Assembly: GCA_034007745.1 (NCBI GenBank)
Contig: JAVEQI010000003.1
Span: 1 to 64,000 of the forward strand
DNA length: 64,000 bases
Direction: 5' to 3'
From: Desulforapulum sp034007745
GTDB taxonomy: Bacteria > Desulfobacterota > Desulfobacteria > Desulfobacterales > Desulfobacteraceae
Under the pieces are notes generated by a model. The model did no database searches, had not been told where the DNA came from, and saw only the letters and a list, made by a program, of their open reading frames with translations. The position numbers and the translations under genes are program-made. Positions 1 to 8,017 of this stretch are shown here, in pieces; positions within the stretch are counted from its first letter, which is position 1; every line of letters begins with the position of its first letter.

Positions 1-904
1 GCGAAGTGTCGTTACGGAGGAACATCACCTGGGCCCCGATCTTGAAGACAAGGTTTTCAGGCGTGGGGTGGATGTGGTCGGGAAATTCTCCGGTTATTGA
101 GGCTTTAAAATGGTGTTCATTGCCCGGCAGGTCCCAGAGCCTGTCATGGTTGGTGGCATCTGCGCTGTTGTTGTGGGTTGTCAGGGTTATGTATCCCTGG
201 TCTTCCCGGGGCACAAAATTTTCCACATAACGCTGGTTCAACTCGTCAAGGGCGGCAGAATCAAGGAGGTTGCTGCGAACACGGTTTAAAAGATTTATAA
301 AACGATCGTCGGTCTGGCGGTAAATATGGTTCAGCTCGACGGTCAGAAGCTCGGTGCGGGCAAGGGCGTGGCTGCTGAAAAAATAGACGGATTCATAGTG
401 TTCGTGCAGGAGCTGCCAGTCCGACTTTTTGGCAACCGGGGAGAGCTGGTGAAGATCGCCGATTAAAAGGAGCTGCACCCCGCCAAAGGGTTGGTCGTTT
501 CGGCGCTGCTGGCGCAGAACGGCATCCACAGAATCGAGCATGTCTGCCCTTACCATGCTGATTTCGTCAACGACCAGAAGATCAAGGCTCCGGATGATCT
601 TCCTCTTTTCCCTGCTGAAGCTGAACATTCGCTGTTTGTTCTGCTGCACGTTCTCAGACCCGGGAATGTACGGGCCAAAGGGAAGCTGGAAAAAGGAGTG
701 CAGGGTGACCCCGCCGGCGTTGATGGCCGCAACACCCGTAGGAGCCGTTACGACCATTCTTTTTGCCGTATTACCTTTGAGGCCATGGAGAAAGGTGGTC
801 TTGCCCGTGCCGGCCTTGCCCGTCAAAAAAATATTTTTTCCCGTGTATTCGACAAAATCCCTGGCAAGGGCAAGCTCATTGTTTTGTATCGGTTTTGAAT
901 CTAT
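1..904 (-). CDS. PIF1-like AAA helicase, C-terminus cut by window edge
   Basis: The reading frame enters from the left edge and carries about 300 N-terminal residues of a superfamily 1 helicase. I see Walker A (GKAGTGKT, about 40 residues in), a motif APTGVAAINAGG, Walker B (VVDEISMV) and a Q-rich motif GDLHQLSPV, the order found in PIF1/RecD-type 5'-3' DNA helicases. It would use ATP to unwind DNA in repair or replication. No ATG, GTG or TTG lies between the upstream in-frame stop and Walker A, except a TTG directly abutting Walker A. A GGGAG ribosome-binding site sits just before an ATA codon at 904, so the start given is tentative. Family assignment is firm; the precise substrate is unknown. 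Confidence 0.75.
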   Translation of the reverse strand, partial: MDSKPIQNNELALARDFVEYTGKNIFLTGKAGTGKTTFLHGLKGNTAKRMVVTAPTGVAAINAGGVTLHSFFQLPFGPYIPGSENVQQNKQRMFSFSREKRKIIRSLDLLVVDEISMVRADMLDSVDAVLRQQRRNDQPFGGVQLLLIGDLHQLSPVAKKSDWQLLHEHYESVYFFSSHALARTELLTVELNHIYRQTDDRFINLLNRVRSNLLDSAALDELNQRYVENFVPREDQGYITLTTHNNSADATNHDRLWDLPGNEHHFKASITGEFPDHIHPTPENLVFKIGAQVMFLRNDTS

Positions 905-960
905 TTTTCTTCTCCCGAAAATTAAAATTGCACTTCAGATTATCATTTTTAATTTTCAAG

Positions 961-2145
961 TCAACAAAAACAAAAACCACTTTCCCGATGCTTTTCCGCT
1001 ATGGTTTCAGCAAGTTGATCAAGGGCCTTGAAATCCTCCTCCTTTGGTGTCCCCTTAATGAGCAATGGCTCGATAATCTCCACCTTGAGGTTGGGAATAA
1101 GGGAGGCAAGGGTTTCCACTGTTTTTCCTCCCCAGCCATAGGAGCCTATGATTGAGAGAAATTTTGCCTTGGGGCGAAGGGCGTTTGCAAGGCAGGTTGC
1201 ATACACCACATTGGGGTGGGGACCGGCAAGAACAGTTGGGCTTCCCACCACAATGGTTGCCGCATCTACAAGTGCTATGGCAAGCTTTCCGATATCGGTC
1301 ACGGTCAGGTCGAACAACTCCACGCTGACTCCCTTATCCACAAGGGAGGCCACAAGGTGATTCACCATCTTTTCCGTGCTGCCGTGCATGGTTATGTAGG
1401 GCAAAACCACGAGGTTTTTGGGCGGGCCGTTCACCCATTGGTCGTGGGCCTCCATGATCATGGCTGGTCGGTCATGGATGGGGCCGTGGCTTGGCGCAAT
1501 GGTTTCAATCTCATAGGCCTTCAGCTTTTCCAGGTTGCGCTTGATGATACTTCTAAAGGGCATCATGATTTCGGCATAGTAGCGTTTTGCAGCCTCGTAC
1601 ACACGGCCCTCATCTGTGGCATAGAGATCTGTGGTGGCAATGTGGGAGCCGAAAAAATCACAGCTGAAAAGCATCTTGTTTTCCCGGAGATAGGCCACCA
1701 TGGTTTCCGGCCAGTGCACCCATGGCATGTGGATGAACTCCAGGGTCTTATCCCCCAGGGAAATTTCGTCTCCGTCATTGACCAGCATAAACGAGGTTTC
1801 AGGAATCGGCATCAAATCCATGAGCATGGCCTTTGCCTTTGGCGTGGTAACCACACGGGCTTCGGGGTAGCGGGCAAGAACGGTTGGAATTCCCCCTGAA
1901 TGATCCTGTTCCGCATGGAGGGAGACAATATAGTCCAGTTTTTCTACGTTTTTCAGCTGGGACATCAGTTTGTCGATCATGGGCGGATCCACCGCATCAA
2001 TGAGCATTGTTCGTTCGCTGCCCTTTATCAGATAGGCATTGTAACTTGTGCCGTCGGGCAAGGGAATCAAAGAGTCGAACAGCCTTGAGTTCCAGTCGAC
2101 TGCGCCCATCCAGTAAATGTTGTCTTGAATTTTTCTCGGGTTCAT
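961..2145 (-). CDS. FprA-type flavodiiron protein
   Basis: A 394-residue A-type flavoprotein: N-terminal metallo-beta-lactamase-like diiron domain (about 1-245) and C-terminal flavodoxin-like FMN domain (about 250-390). The diiron ligands appear in order: H77, E79, D81 and H82 in HAEQDH, H144 in HWPETM, D163 in SCDFF and H220 in APSHG. The family reduces O2 to water and/or NO to N2O in the cytoplasm of anaerobes, taking electrons from rubredoxin or a flavoprotein. No rubredoxin gene is adjacent. Length and ligand spacing match known family members. It probably defends against oxygen or nitrosative stress; which gas is the true substrate cannot be told from sequence. Confidence 0.93.
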   Translation of the reverse strand: MNPRKIQDNIYWMGAVDWNSRLFDSLIPLPDGTSYNAYLIKGSERTMLIDAVDPPMIDKLMSQLKNVEKLDYIVSLHAEQDHSGGIPTVLARYPEARVVTTPKAKAMLMDLMPIPETSFMLVNDGDEISLGDKTLEFIHMPWVHWPETMVAYLRENKMLFSCDFFGSHIATTDLYATDEGRVYEAAKRYYAEIMMPFRSIIKRNLEKLKAYEIETIAPSHGPIHDRPAMIMEAHDQWVNGPPKNLVVLPYITMHGSTEKMVNHLVASLVDKGVSVELFDLTVTDIGKLAIALVDAATIVVGSPTVLAGPHPNVVYATCLANALRPKAKFLSIIGSYGWGGKTVETLASLIPNLKVEIIEPLLIKGTPKEEDFKALDQLAETIAEKHRESGFCFC

Positions 2146-2163
2146 GACTTCTCCTTTTTTTGT

Positions 2164-2511
2164 TTAGGACCAGAATTCAATCCGGTTTTTTTCGGGGTCG
2201 TATATATAAAAGACCCTGGAGCCCCAAAGAGGTTTGATCCTTGTGGGGTTGAGTTTTTTTTCTTCAAATTTTCTGTGCTTTGCCTCAAGATCGTCCACCC
2301 TGAGGCTTATGGTGAGACCCCTGCCGTTGGCGCTCTTGATCGAGCAGTGTGATTCATCGGCAATGCTCAGCCTGGCCGAATCGGTCAGGTAAAATTCCAC
2401 AAACCACCCACGGTCAACAAGTTGTTTAAGGTTCAGCCCCGAGGCGTAGAAATCCACCGTCTCTTTCCACCGGGTGCAGTACAGGATTGTGTTGGCGGTT
2501 TTTATCCTCAT
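2164..2511 (-). CDS. VOC (glyoxalase/bleomycin-resistance fold) protein
   Basis: A small, roughly 115-residue protein of the vicinal oxygen chelate superfamily. It starts MRIKTANTILYCT with the pattern WKETVDFYASGL and ends YDPEKNRIEFWS, the usual first-strand and last-strand signatures of a two-module VOC domain. The upstream ATG at 2538 would add nine residues that lack family similarity, so the ATG at 2511 is preferred. VOC proteins include lyases, dioxygenases and binding proteins; nothing in the sequence picks one. It lies just upstream of fprA, 18 bp away and on the same strand, so the two may be co-transcribed. Confidence 0.8.
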   Translation of the reverse strand: MRIKTANTILYCTRWKETVDFYASGLNLKQLVDRGWFVEFYLTDSARLSIADESHCSIKSANGRGLTISLRVDDLEAKHRKFEEKKLNPTRIKPLWGSRVFYIYDPEKNRIEFWS

Positions 2512-2576
2512 ATGGGAATTTCCATTTTTCCGGGGCAATTCTACCCATGTCTCCGTCTCTGACCATGGCCCTGCTT

Positions 2577-3602
2577 TTAAGAGAGTTTATACTTTGTTTT
2601 TAACATTTTAGAAAGATCCTTTAACTGGTGAAAGGCCTTTTCAACGGTTTGCTCCCCGTCCGGGTTGACAAGGCAGCAGGTGGCAGGCGATAGCATGCTT
2701 TGCGCAAGAATCTGGTCCATGTCAATCCCCTTTTTGACAAGCTCTTTCCAGACAAGTTCCAGGGTCATTGCCTGGAACTCGAGGTTCTCCTTTGCGTAGG
2801 TTTCAAACCCCGTTGGTATGATGCCCCACACCAGGATCCCGCCCCGGTCAAGAAATCGCTTTATGGACTTATGACAGGCGGCAAATATCTGAGCGTTGGT
2901 GTGGATATCCATGGACAGGACATCCATGTCAAGGTTCAAAAGAAAGTCCCAGTCCGGGTTGCCGCACAGATGGATGCCCCTTGGAGAGTCGATCGTCGAG
3001 AAAAAAAGATCCAGATCTTTCTTTGCCTTAAGGTCATCATAACCGGACATGGCTGAAAAAATGAACTGCATCCCAGGCTCATCAATGAACATGAAAGCAT
3101 TGGGGTTAAGCGTCTTGAGGCGGCTCAACTGCGCATTGATGCGTTTGGCCATAAACTCAAACAGGAAAGGTCGAACAGTATCATCGAACAAGATGGGTCG
3201 ATCATCCTGGTCAAGGACGTTGAACCCAAAGCTTACGGGGCCTTCAATCTGGCCCCTTATGGCCGGTCGGTCGGCGAGATCCTGGGCCAGAAATCGATGG
3301 TATACAACAGAACCTTCCTCGCTAACATCAAAGAAGTCCGTGTCATCGAACCGTTCCATGGTCTGTTCAAATTCCTGGATGAATTTATCCATGGAGAACC
3401 GCACGGTCTGTTTGTCCATATCAATGATTATGCCGGGGAAATGCTCTGCCGCCTGGACATACATATCCTCCCTGTAGCTGAAGTTGGGCAGCTGAGGCCA
3501 GAACGGCACATCAAGGCTCATTGCTGCTTTAAGTGCCTGGTCAACGTCCTTGTGGGGCATTACGGCCATTGCCGTTGTCAATAGATTCCCGGGAATGGGC
3601 AT
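2577..3602 (-). CDS. UROD/MetE-like methyltransferase-fold protein
   Basis: A 341-residue protein of the uroporphyrinogen decarboxylase / cobalamin-independent methionine synthase superfamily. The N-terminal stretch ending in MPHKDVDQAL resembles the conserved start of UROD-like methyltransferases. HLCGNPDW (about residue 235) and SPATCCL near 309 supply His and Cys residues placed like the zinc site that activates a thiol in MetE and MtaA-type enzymes. A strong GAGGAG ribosome-binding site precedes this ATG, although the start lies 62 bp inside the upstream DUF4442 gene. The context (BadF-type activase, corrinoid genes 3 kb away) suggests methyl transfer. The actual methyl donor and acceptor are unknown. 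Confidence 0.75.
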   Translation of the reverse strand: MPIPGNLLTTAMAVMPHKDVDQALKAAMSLDVPFWPQLPNFSYREDMYVQAAEHFPGIIIDMDKQTVRFSMDKFIQEFEQTMERFDDTDFFDVSEEGSVVYHRFLAQDLADRPAIRGQIEGPVSFGFNVLDQDDRPILFDDTVRPFLFEFMAKRINAQLSRLKTLNPNAFMFIDEPGMQFIFSAMSGYDDLKAKKDLDLFFSTIDSPRGIHLCGNPDWDFLLNLDMDVLSMDIHTNAQIFAACHKSIKRFLDRGGILVWGIIPTGFETYAKENLEFQAMTLELVWKELVKKGIDMDQILAQSMLSPATCCLVNPDGEQTVEKAFHQLKDLSKMLKTKYKLS

Positions 3603-4050
3603 GGGAGCTCCTCTTTTTTCTGATGTACATCAGCTTGTTTACTTTGGCGACGGTTTCACCCTGTTCGTCCAGGATCAAGACCTGGTAGTGGGGCAGGTAT
3701 TTGTCGCCTGCGGCTGTTTGTTCAATGATGTCCGTGACCATGGCCTCGGTGATGGAAAACTCTGCGGTCATGGTCCCTCTGCCGGGTTTTATGAAATCAA
3801 TGGTTGCAGCCTTGTCCCACACCACATAGTCGTTGCCCAGAATGGGGGTGAGCATGAGCATGTAAAAGGGGTCTACCATGGCGTAGAGGGAGCCGCCGAA
3901 ATGGGTGTTCACGTAGTTGCGGTTATACCAGCGTTGTCGCATTTCAACCTTGAGGTATCGGTAATCTTTAGCGATGGCTCGGACACTGATCCCAGTTCCC
4001 CAATAGGGAGGGTAGAGGTTCATTATAAATTTGAACGTCGAAGCCTTCAT
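3541..4050 (-). CDS. DUF4442 hotdog-fold protein (thioesterase-like)
   Basis: A 169-residue protein matching the DUF4442 family of hotdog-fold, acyl-CoA-thioesterase-like proteins, with the family pattern NYVNTHFGGSLYAMVDPFYM near residues 45-64 and DKAATIDFIKPG after it. The recognisable fold ends around KLMYIRKK; the remaining roughly 20 residues are a polar tail produced because the frame runs 62 bp into the next gene. Its start overlaps the 3' end of the activase gene by 4 bp, so activase, DUF4442 and UROD-like genes look translationally coupled. No enzymatic activity is established for this family. Confidence 0.78.
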   Translation of the reverse strand: MKASTFKFIMNLYPPYWGTGISVRAIAKDYRYLKVEMRQRWYNRNYVNTHFGGSLYAMVDPFYMLMLTPILGNDYVVWDKAATIDFIKPGRGTMTAEFSITEAMVTDIIEQTAAGDKYLPHYQVLILDEQGETVAKVNKLMYIRKKRSSHAHSRESIDNGNGRNAPQGR

Positions 4051-4880
4051 TGTTCAGCCCTTTCCCTGGCAATGAGCGCAGCTCCCAGGGCTCCGATGGT
4101 ATCGGGATTCTCAGGGATCTGTATCCTGTCGACCTTGAGTATCTCTTCAAGGGCACGGACAACGCCCCTGTTCCATGCGACCCCGCCGGACATGGAAATA
4201 GTGAGTCCGTCAATGTTCTGGACCACCCTTTTTACCAGGGCATAGATCCTGGACGCTATGGATCGGTTCAAGCCTTTTGCTATCTCCCGCTGATCTGTAC
4301 CTTCGGCAATGAGGCTCACCACCTCGCTTTCGGCAAATACTGTACACATGCTGCTCAGGATAAGATCGCTTCTGGCGCCCGTGTCAAGGTCGCCGAGGTC
4401 CAGGATGTCCACCTCCAAGGCCCTTGCCATGGCCTCCAGGAATCGACCGGTCCCTGCTGCACATTTGTCGTTCATGGCAAAGTCCAGAACCTTGCCGTTT
4501 TCGCCCATGTAAATAACCTTGGAGTCCTGACCTCCGATGTCGATGAGAATGTGGGTGCCCGGGATCACCTCCTGTATGCCCCTGGCGTGGCAGGTGATTT
4601 CTGTGACGGCATAGGTTTTATTCGTAACCCGATTTCGTCCATAGCCCGTGGAGACGATGACCTTAATGTCTGCTTCAAGAATTCCGGACAGATCAAGGAC
4701 TTCGGCCTTGACCCGGTCAATGGCCGCAAGGTTTCTCACCCCGGTGGGAACAACAGACCATGCCACCACTTTTTTTGCTTTGTCGATGAGCACCGCATCA
4801 CACGAAAGGCTTCCAACGTCTATTCCAAGAAAATACATGATCGGGGGAGGTCCTTGGTTTTTTAAATTTATCGGTTCCAT
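4047..4880 (-). CDS. BadF/HgdC-type acyl-CoA dehydratase activase (ATPase)
   Basis: An ASKHA-fold ATPase of 277 residues related to HgdC, the activator of 2-hydroxyacyl-CoA dehydratases, and to BcrA/BcrD of benzoyl-CoA reductase. The N-terminal phosphate loop is GIDVGSLSCDAV. CAAGTGRFLE and SSMCTVFAESEV hold the two cysteines that ligate the subunit-bridging [4Fe-4S] cluster in the dimer. Such proteins couple ATP hydrolysis to a low-potential one-electron transfer. No dehydratase alpha/beta subunit is encoded nearby, so the electron acceptor is not evident. The start at 4880 has an AAAGGG site; an internal ATG at 4838 (MYFLGIDVGS) matches most homologs and is an alternative. Confidence 0.87.
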   Translation of the reverse strand: MEPINLKNQGPPPIMYFLGIDVGSLSCDAVLIDKAKKVVAWSVVPTGVRNLAAIDRVKAEVLDLSGILEADIKVIVSTGYGRNRVTNKTYAVTEITCHARGIQEVIPGTHILIDIGGQDSKVIYMGENGKVLDFAMNDKCAAGTGRFLEAMARALEVDILDLGDLDTGARSDLILSSMCTVFAESEVVSLIAEGTDQREIAKGLNRSIASRIYALVKRVVQNIDGLTISMSGGVAWNRGVVRALEEILKVDRIQIPENPDTIGALGAALIARERAEQ

Positions 4881-4990
4881 AATCGCCCTTTGGCATGGTA
4901 TTAGTTAAGATCATACGTATGTGGGTTGGTTTGTCAAGAATAATTGTCCGCACTAGGACCAGTGGTCAGGATTTGAGAGGTATAGGATAC

Positions 4991-6325
4991 ATGGGGTTTT
5001 TTAAACTATTGGCTGGATCATCCATTGTTCTGGTTTTTGCAGCAGTTGTTTGTTTGTTTCTCGGTTTGATTTTTATGGGTTTTGAGTCTGTGCCCCTTGT
5101 GCCCCTTGAGCGACAGTTGAAACAGGAGGATATTGGCAGAATCAAGAAGTTCATCAAGCAAAACGATCCCCGCGGATTGCATGATGGTCAGGTTAAAAAG
5201 GTTACATTTACCCAGGAGGAGTTGAACCTTCTCCTGGACTATGCCTTTATTTCCCTGGGTTTAAGGGTTGGTACCCGGGTTGGTCTGGATCCAGAATTCA
5301 CCATGGTGGAGGGTTCTATTGCTCTTCCTGAAAAATTTATAGGCGATTATCTGAACTTTACGGCAAAGATAGCCTTTGATGGAAGGGGGATAACCCTGAG
5401 CCGCATGGGTGTGGGGAAATTACCCGTGCCGGTTTTTCTGGTGAACCCGGCCATGGGGCTGGGTTATCGTTTGCTTGAATCCTCTGGGTGGTTCAAGACC
5501 GTGAAGGATGCCATGGACTCAATCAGAACTATTGAGCCTGGGAATAAAGAGATGACGGTGGAATTTCAATGGGACAGGGGGGTTGCAAAACGATTCCAGA
5601 ACCAGGCAAGGGATTTGTTTGTTTCCCCGTCTGACAAGGAGCGAATCAAGTTTTATTCCGGGGAAATAACTCGATTATCCCACTCCATGGACGGCTCTTC
5701 GGTTTCCCTGGCAGCCTATTTAAAACCGCTTTTTTTAAAGGCCCGGGAACGGTCAGAAAGGGATGAACCTGCAAAGTCGGAAAACCGTGCCTTGATATTC
5801 AGTCTAACACTTTATGCCATGGGCTGGTCCGATAAAATACTCACCAACAACCCCAGCGATTCCTCCGGTTTTTCTTCTGGAAGGCCGGCATTGGCAAAGG
5901 CGCTAGGGCAGTGTTTGACCCTGGGGGGCAGGGGCGATCTTGCCAAGCATTTTCTGGTTTCAGCGGCCATTTCCGCAGGTTCAAACAGCGGATTGTCATC
6001 CATTGTGGGAGTGTTCAAGGAAATGGAGGACTCCAGGGGTGGCACAGGGTTCAGCTTTGCCGATCTTGCTGCAGACAGGGCCGGGATAGAGTTTGCAAAG
6101 CTTGCAACTGAAAAGGAAGACACTGCCCTGAATCTTCAGCGGTTCATGGCGCAAATCCTTGATGAACTTGAGTTTATGCCTCCTGTGGATCATCTGCCTG
6201 AAGGCATAATGGAGCTTGAGTTTAAGCGGAGATTCCATGACCTTGACAGCAGAGAATACGCCCTTGTTGAAGCGGAGATTGCCCAGAGAATCTCAGGCTG
6301 TAAACTTTACAAAAACCGGCCTTGA
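4991..6325 (+). CDS. Conserved membrane-anchored protein of unknown function
   Basis: A 444-residue protein that I do not recognise. It begins with one hydrophobic segment (about residues 5-30), which looks like a signal anchor, followed by a soluble region without cysteine motifs or obvious catalytic signatures. The C-terminal third is helix-rich and holds the words LAADRAGIEFAKLA. The ATG at 4991 is preceded by GAGAGG at good spacing; the frame stays open upstream to 4895 but that extension is basic and lacks a ribosome-binding site. The gene is divergent from the activase operon. It probably acts in the periplasm as a tethered protein; that is inference from topology only. Confidence 0.7.
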   Translation: MGFFKLLAGSSIVLVFAAVVCLFLGLIFMGFESVPLVPLERQLKQEDIGRIKKFIKQNDPRGLHDGQVKKVTFTQEELNLLLDYAFISLGLRVGTRVGLDPEFTMVEGSIALPEKFIGDYLNFTAKIAFDGRGITLSRMGVGKLPVPVFLVNPAMGLGYRLLESSGWFKTVKDAMDSIRTIEPGNKEMTVEFQWDRGVAKRFQNQARDLFVSPSDKERIKFYSGEITRLSHSMDGSSVSLAAYLKPLFLKARERSERDEPAKSENRALIFSLTLYAMGWSDKILTNNPSDSSGFSSGRPALAKALGQCLTLGGRGDLAKHFLVSAAISAGSNSGLSSIVGVFKEMEDSRGGTGFSFADLAADRAGIEFAKLATEKEDTALNLQRFMAQILDELEFMPPVDHLPEGIMELEFKRRFHDLDSREYALVEAEIAQRISGCKLYKNRP

Positions 6326-6424
6326 TCAAGGCTTGTCAGTAACTTTCATTCAGGCCAGGTCAACAGGATGATGATTTTCAATACTATTGGTTGGAGCAAT
6401 CAGCTTTTTGTTCATTGTGAAACA

Positions 6425-6952
6425 CTAGGGCTTTATTTTGACTGGAATTCCCGCCACCATCCAGATCACTTCGTGGGCAACGGCGGCGATTTGCTGGTTA
6501 ACAAATCCGGCCATGTCCCGGAATTGTCTTGCCAGGGTGTTTTCCGGAACAATTCCCGTCCCAACCTCATTGGAAACCAGTATCACTGGGCAGTGTGAAC
6601 GGTTAAGGCTTGATGTAAGGCCTTGGAGGTTGAGTTCAATGGCCGATTGTCCAAGGTTGTTGAACATCAGATTTGAGGTCCACAGGGTAAGGCAGTCCAC
6701 CAGAATCACGCCTGAACTTTTTGACAGCCTGTCAATGGTGTCTGCGATCTCCAGGGGTTCCTCCACGGTTGTCCAGAGCTCTCCCCTCTCCTGCCTGTGT
6801 CTTGTCACCCTGTTTTCCATCTCCTTGTCCGTGGGTACAGAGGTGGCAATAAAGATTTTTTTACTGCCGGGGAGCCCATCGGCCAGACCCAGTGCATGAC
6901 TGCTCTTTCCGCTGCGGCACCCACCGATTACCAAAGTTGTCTTTTTTTTCAT
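6425..6952 (-). CDS. cobU: Adenosylcobinamide kinase / cobinamide-phosphate guanylyltransferase
   Basis: A 175-residue CobU/CobP homolog. It phosphorylates adenosylcobinamide and transfers GMP to it, in the nucleotide-loop assembly part of B12 synthesis. The P-loop GGCRSGKSS lies at residues 10-18, and the RHRQERG motif around residues 51-57 contains the histidine used in guanylylation. ILVDCLTLW and LVSNEVGTGIVPE are also conserved. The length equals that of the family. The ATG overlaps the stop of cobO by 4 bp (ATGA type), so the two are translationally coupled, cobO first. Confidence 0.93.
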   Translation of the reverse strand: MKKKTTLVIGGCRSGKSSHALGLADGLPGSKKIFIATSVPTDKEMENRVTRHRQERGELWTTVEEPLEIADTIDRLSKSSGVILVDCLTLWTSNLMFNNLGQSAIELNLQGLTSSLNRSHCPVILVSNEVGTGIVPENTLARQFRDMAGFVNQQIAAVAHEVIWMVAGIPVKIKP

Positions 6953-7464
6953 TTTTCGATGCCGATCCTTGCCTGTACCCCTTTGTGGTAATAGTGCTTT
7001 ATCTCCTGCATTTCCGTAACAAGATCCGCCCGTTCGATGAGCCTGGGGGTGGCACTTCGGCCCGTGATCACAAGTTCCACATGGTCGGGTTTGAGGTCAA
7101 TGAGTCTTAAAAGTTCCTCTTCGGAAAACAGGTTGCACATAACTGCGACATTCCCCTCTTCCACCACCACCACATCGTGTTCGCCCCGGGTTAAAATTTC
7201 GACCACACGTTCATACCCTTTTTTGCCGGACTCTATATCCTCGGGGGAAGGTTTGCCCTTGATAAAGCGGCCAAGACCGTATTGCTCAACGGTGATGAGG
7301 TCTGAAAACCTTTCCAGGGCCTTGATCTCCGCATAATCTCCCTGTTTCAGGAACTGAACGATAAAAACCTTGAGGCCCGCCCCTGCTGCCCTGACGCACA
7401 GCCCCAGGCATGCCGTTGTTTTTCCCTTGCCGTTTCCCGTGTAAACCTGAACGTAGCCTTTCAT
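6949..7464 (-). CDS. cobO: Cob(I)yrinic acid a,c-diamide adenosyltransferase
   Basis: A 171-residue CobO/CobA(BtuR)-type adenosyltransferase that attaches the 5'-deoxyadenosyl group of ATP to cob(I)alamin, cobinamide or cobyrinate. The P-loop is TGNGKGKTTA (residues 9-18). The VVVVEEGNVAV stretch and the closing HYYHKGVQARIGIEK, with its typical end AR.GIE, are characteristic. It is the first gene of a cobO-cobU pair. A cobalamin riboswitch lies about 670 bp upstream on the same strand, but two intrinsic terminators stand between them, so control of cobO by that riboswitch is doubtful. Confidence 0.93.
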   Translation of the reverse strand: MKGYVQVYTGNGKGKTTACLGLCVRAAGAGLKVFIVQFLKQGDYAEIKALERFSDLITVEQYGLGRFIKGKPSPEDIESGKKGYERVVEILTRGEHDVVVVEEGNVAVMCNLFSEEELLRLIDLKPDHVELVITGRSATPRLIERADLVTEMQEIKHYYHKGVQARIGIEK

Positions 7465-7496
7465 TTCTTGTCTCCAAAGGTTTATCCATCATTTTG

Positions 7497-7740
7497 GATG
7501 AAATTTTAATCTGTGGCTCTAAGAGCCTAATGCTTTGTTTATCATAAAATTGGATACTAAGGCCAAGCTTTTTTGCCAGGGATGAAATCTCCCCCTGGCC
7601 CTGCTTCACCTTGGTCATTCCCAGGATTAATATCTATGCATGGGACGTGTTCTTGTTCTGGGATATCAGGGTTGAAAATGTATGGATTTTGTCCATCTGT
7701 TTTTCCTCTGTTGCAACCAATCCTACGACCAGGGTGGTGG
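7497..7740 (-). pseudogene. Remnant resembling CbiG C-terminus / CobE
   Basis: Two abutting minus-strand frames give a short, interrupted CobE-like sequence. The first (about 7740-7634) reads VVGLVATEEKQMDKIHTFST and ends at TAG 7636-7634. The second (about 7629-7497) reads LGMTKVKQGQGEISSLAKKL, then GLSIQFYDKQSI. The CobE/CbiG C-terminal domain has a GIGCxRG start and ends in a pattern like AT.DLKA.EPGLLALAE.LGLPLRFF, which the second piece follows well. The first frame's glycine-rich start is degraded and the frame shifts between them. Its position between a B12 riboswitch and cobO fits a lost cobalamin gene. This is a pattern match by eye, not a search. Confidence 0.4.
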
Positions 7741-7748
7741 GTTGAAGT

Positions 7749-7774
7749 ACAAACGTTCCACGTGGAACGTTTGT
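7749..7774. promoter_or_regulatory. parS-like 26-bp perfect palindrome
   Basis: A perfect 26-bp inverted repeat centred between 7761 and 7762, with core GTTCCACGTGGAAC. This core equals the parS variant described for ParB in myxobacteria and differs from the common GTTTCACGTGAAAC by symmetric changes. It lies in non-coding, decayed DNA. ParB binding is inference. Confidence 0.55.
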
Positions 7775-7931
7775 TTGTGTATCTGTTCATGAAGTCGCTG
7801 GCCTGTTTCCATCGGGCTTACCAGTCGTTCTTAAATAAGGGGGGGGAAGAGACTAAAGGGGCAGAACTTTAACGGCTTGCCCCTGGTAAGGGCTGGTTTT
7901 GTCGCAGCCATTATCATTTCTGCAAGAAAAA

Positions 7932-7965
7932 AAGAGAACAGGGGCACCAGAAGCCCTGTTCTCTT
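7932..7965 (-). terminator. Rho-independent terminator
   Basis: A perfect 12-bp stem (7932-7943 with 7954-7965) closes a 10-nt loop. On the minus strand it is followed by a run of seven T residues (TTTTTTTCTTGC). On the plus strand it is followed only by CTTCTT, so termination is probably mainly minus-strand. It stands between the riboswitch and cobO. Confidence 0.75.
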
Positions 7966-8017
7966 CTTCCATATGGCGATAACCGGTAGATTCACTTCAA
8001 TGCCATATTCCCACAAA

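Noticed and set aside
1216..1899. 227-codon plus-strand frame opposite fprA
   Set aside because: It lies wholly antisense to a well-supported flavodiiron gene and shows no family similarity or ribosome-binding site; a shadow frame.
3550..4245. 231-codon plus-strand frame across the DUF4442 and activase genes
   Set aside because: Antisense to two supported genes and without recognisable domains.
7749..7774. Palindrome as a transcription terminator
   Set aside because: The GTTCCACGTGGAAC core has no loop and no following T-run, so a protein-binding site is a better reading.
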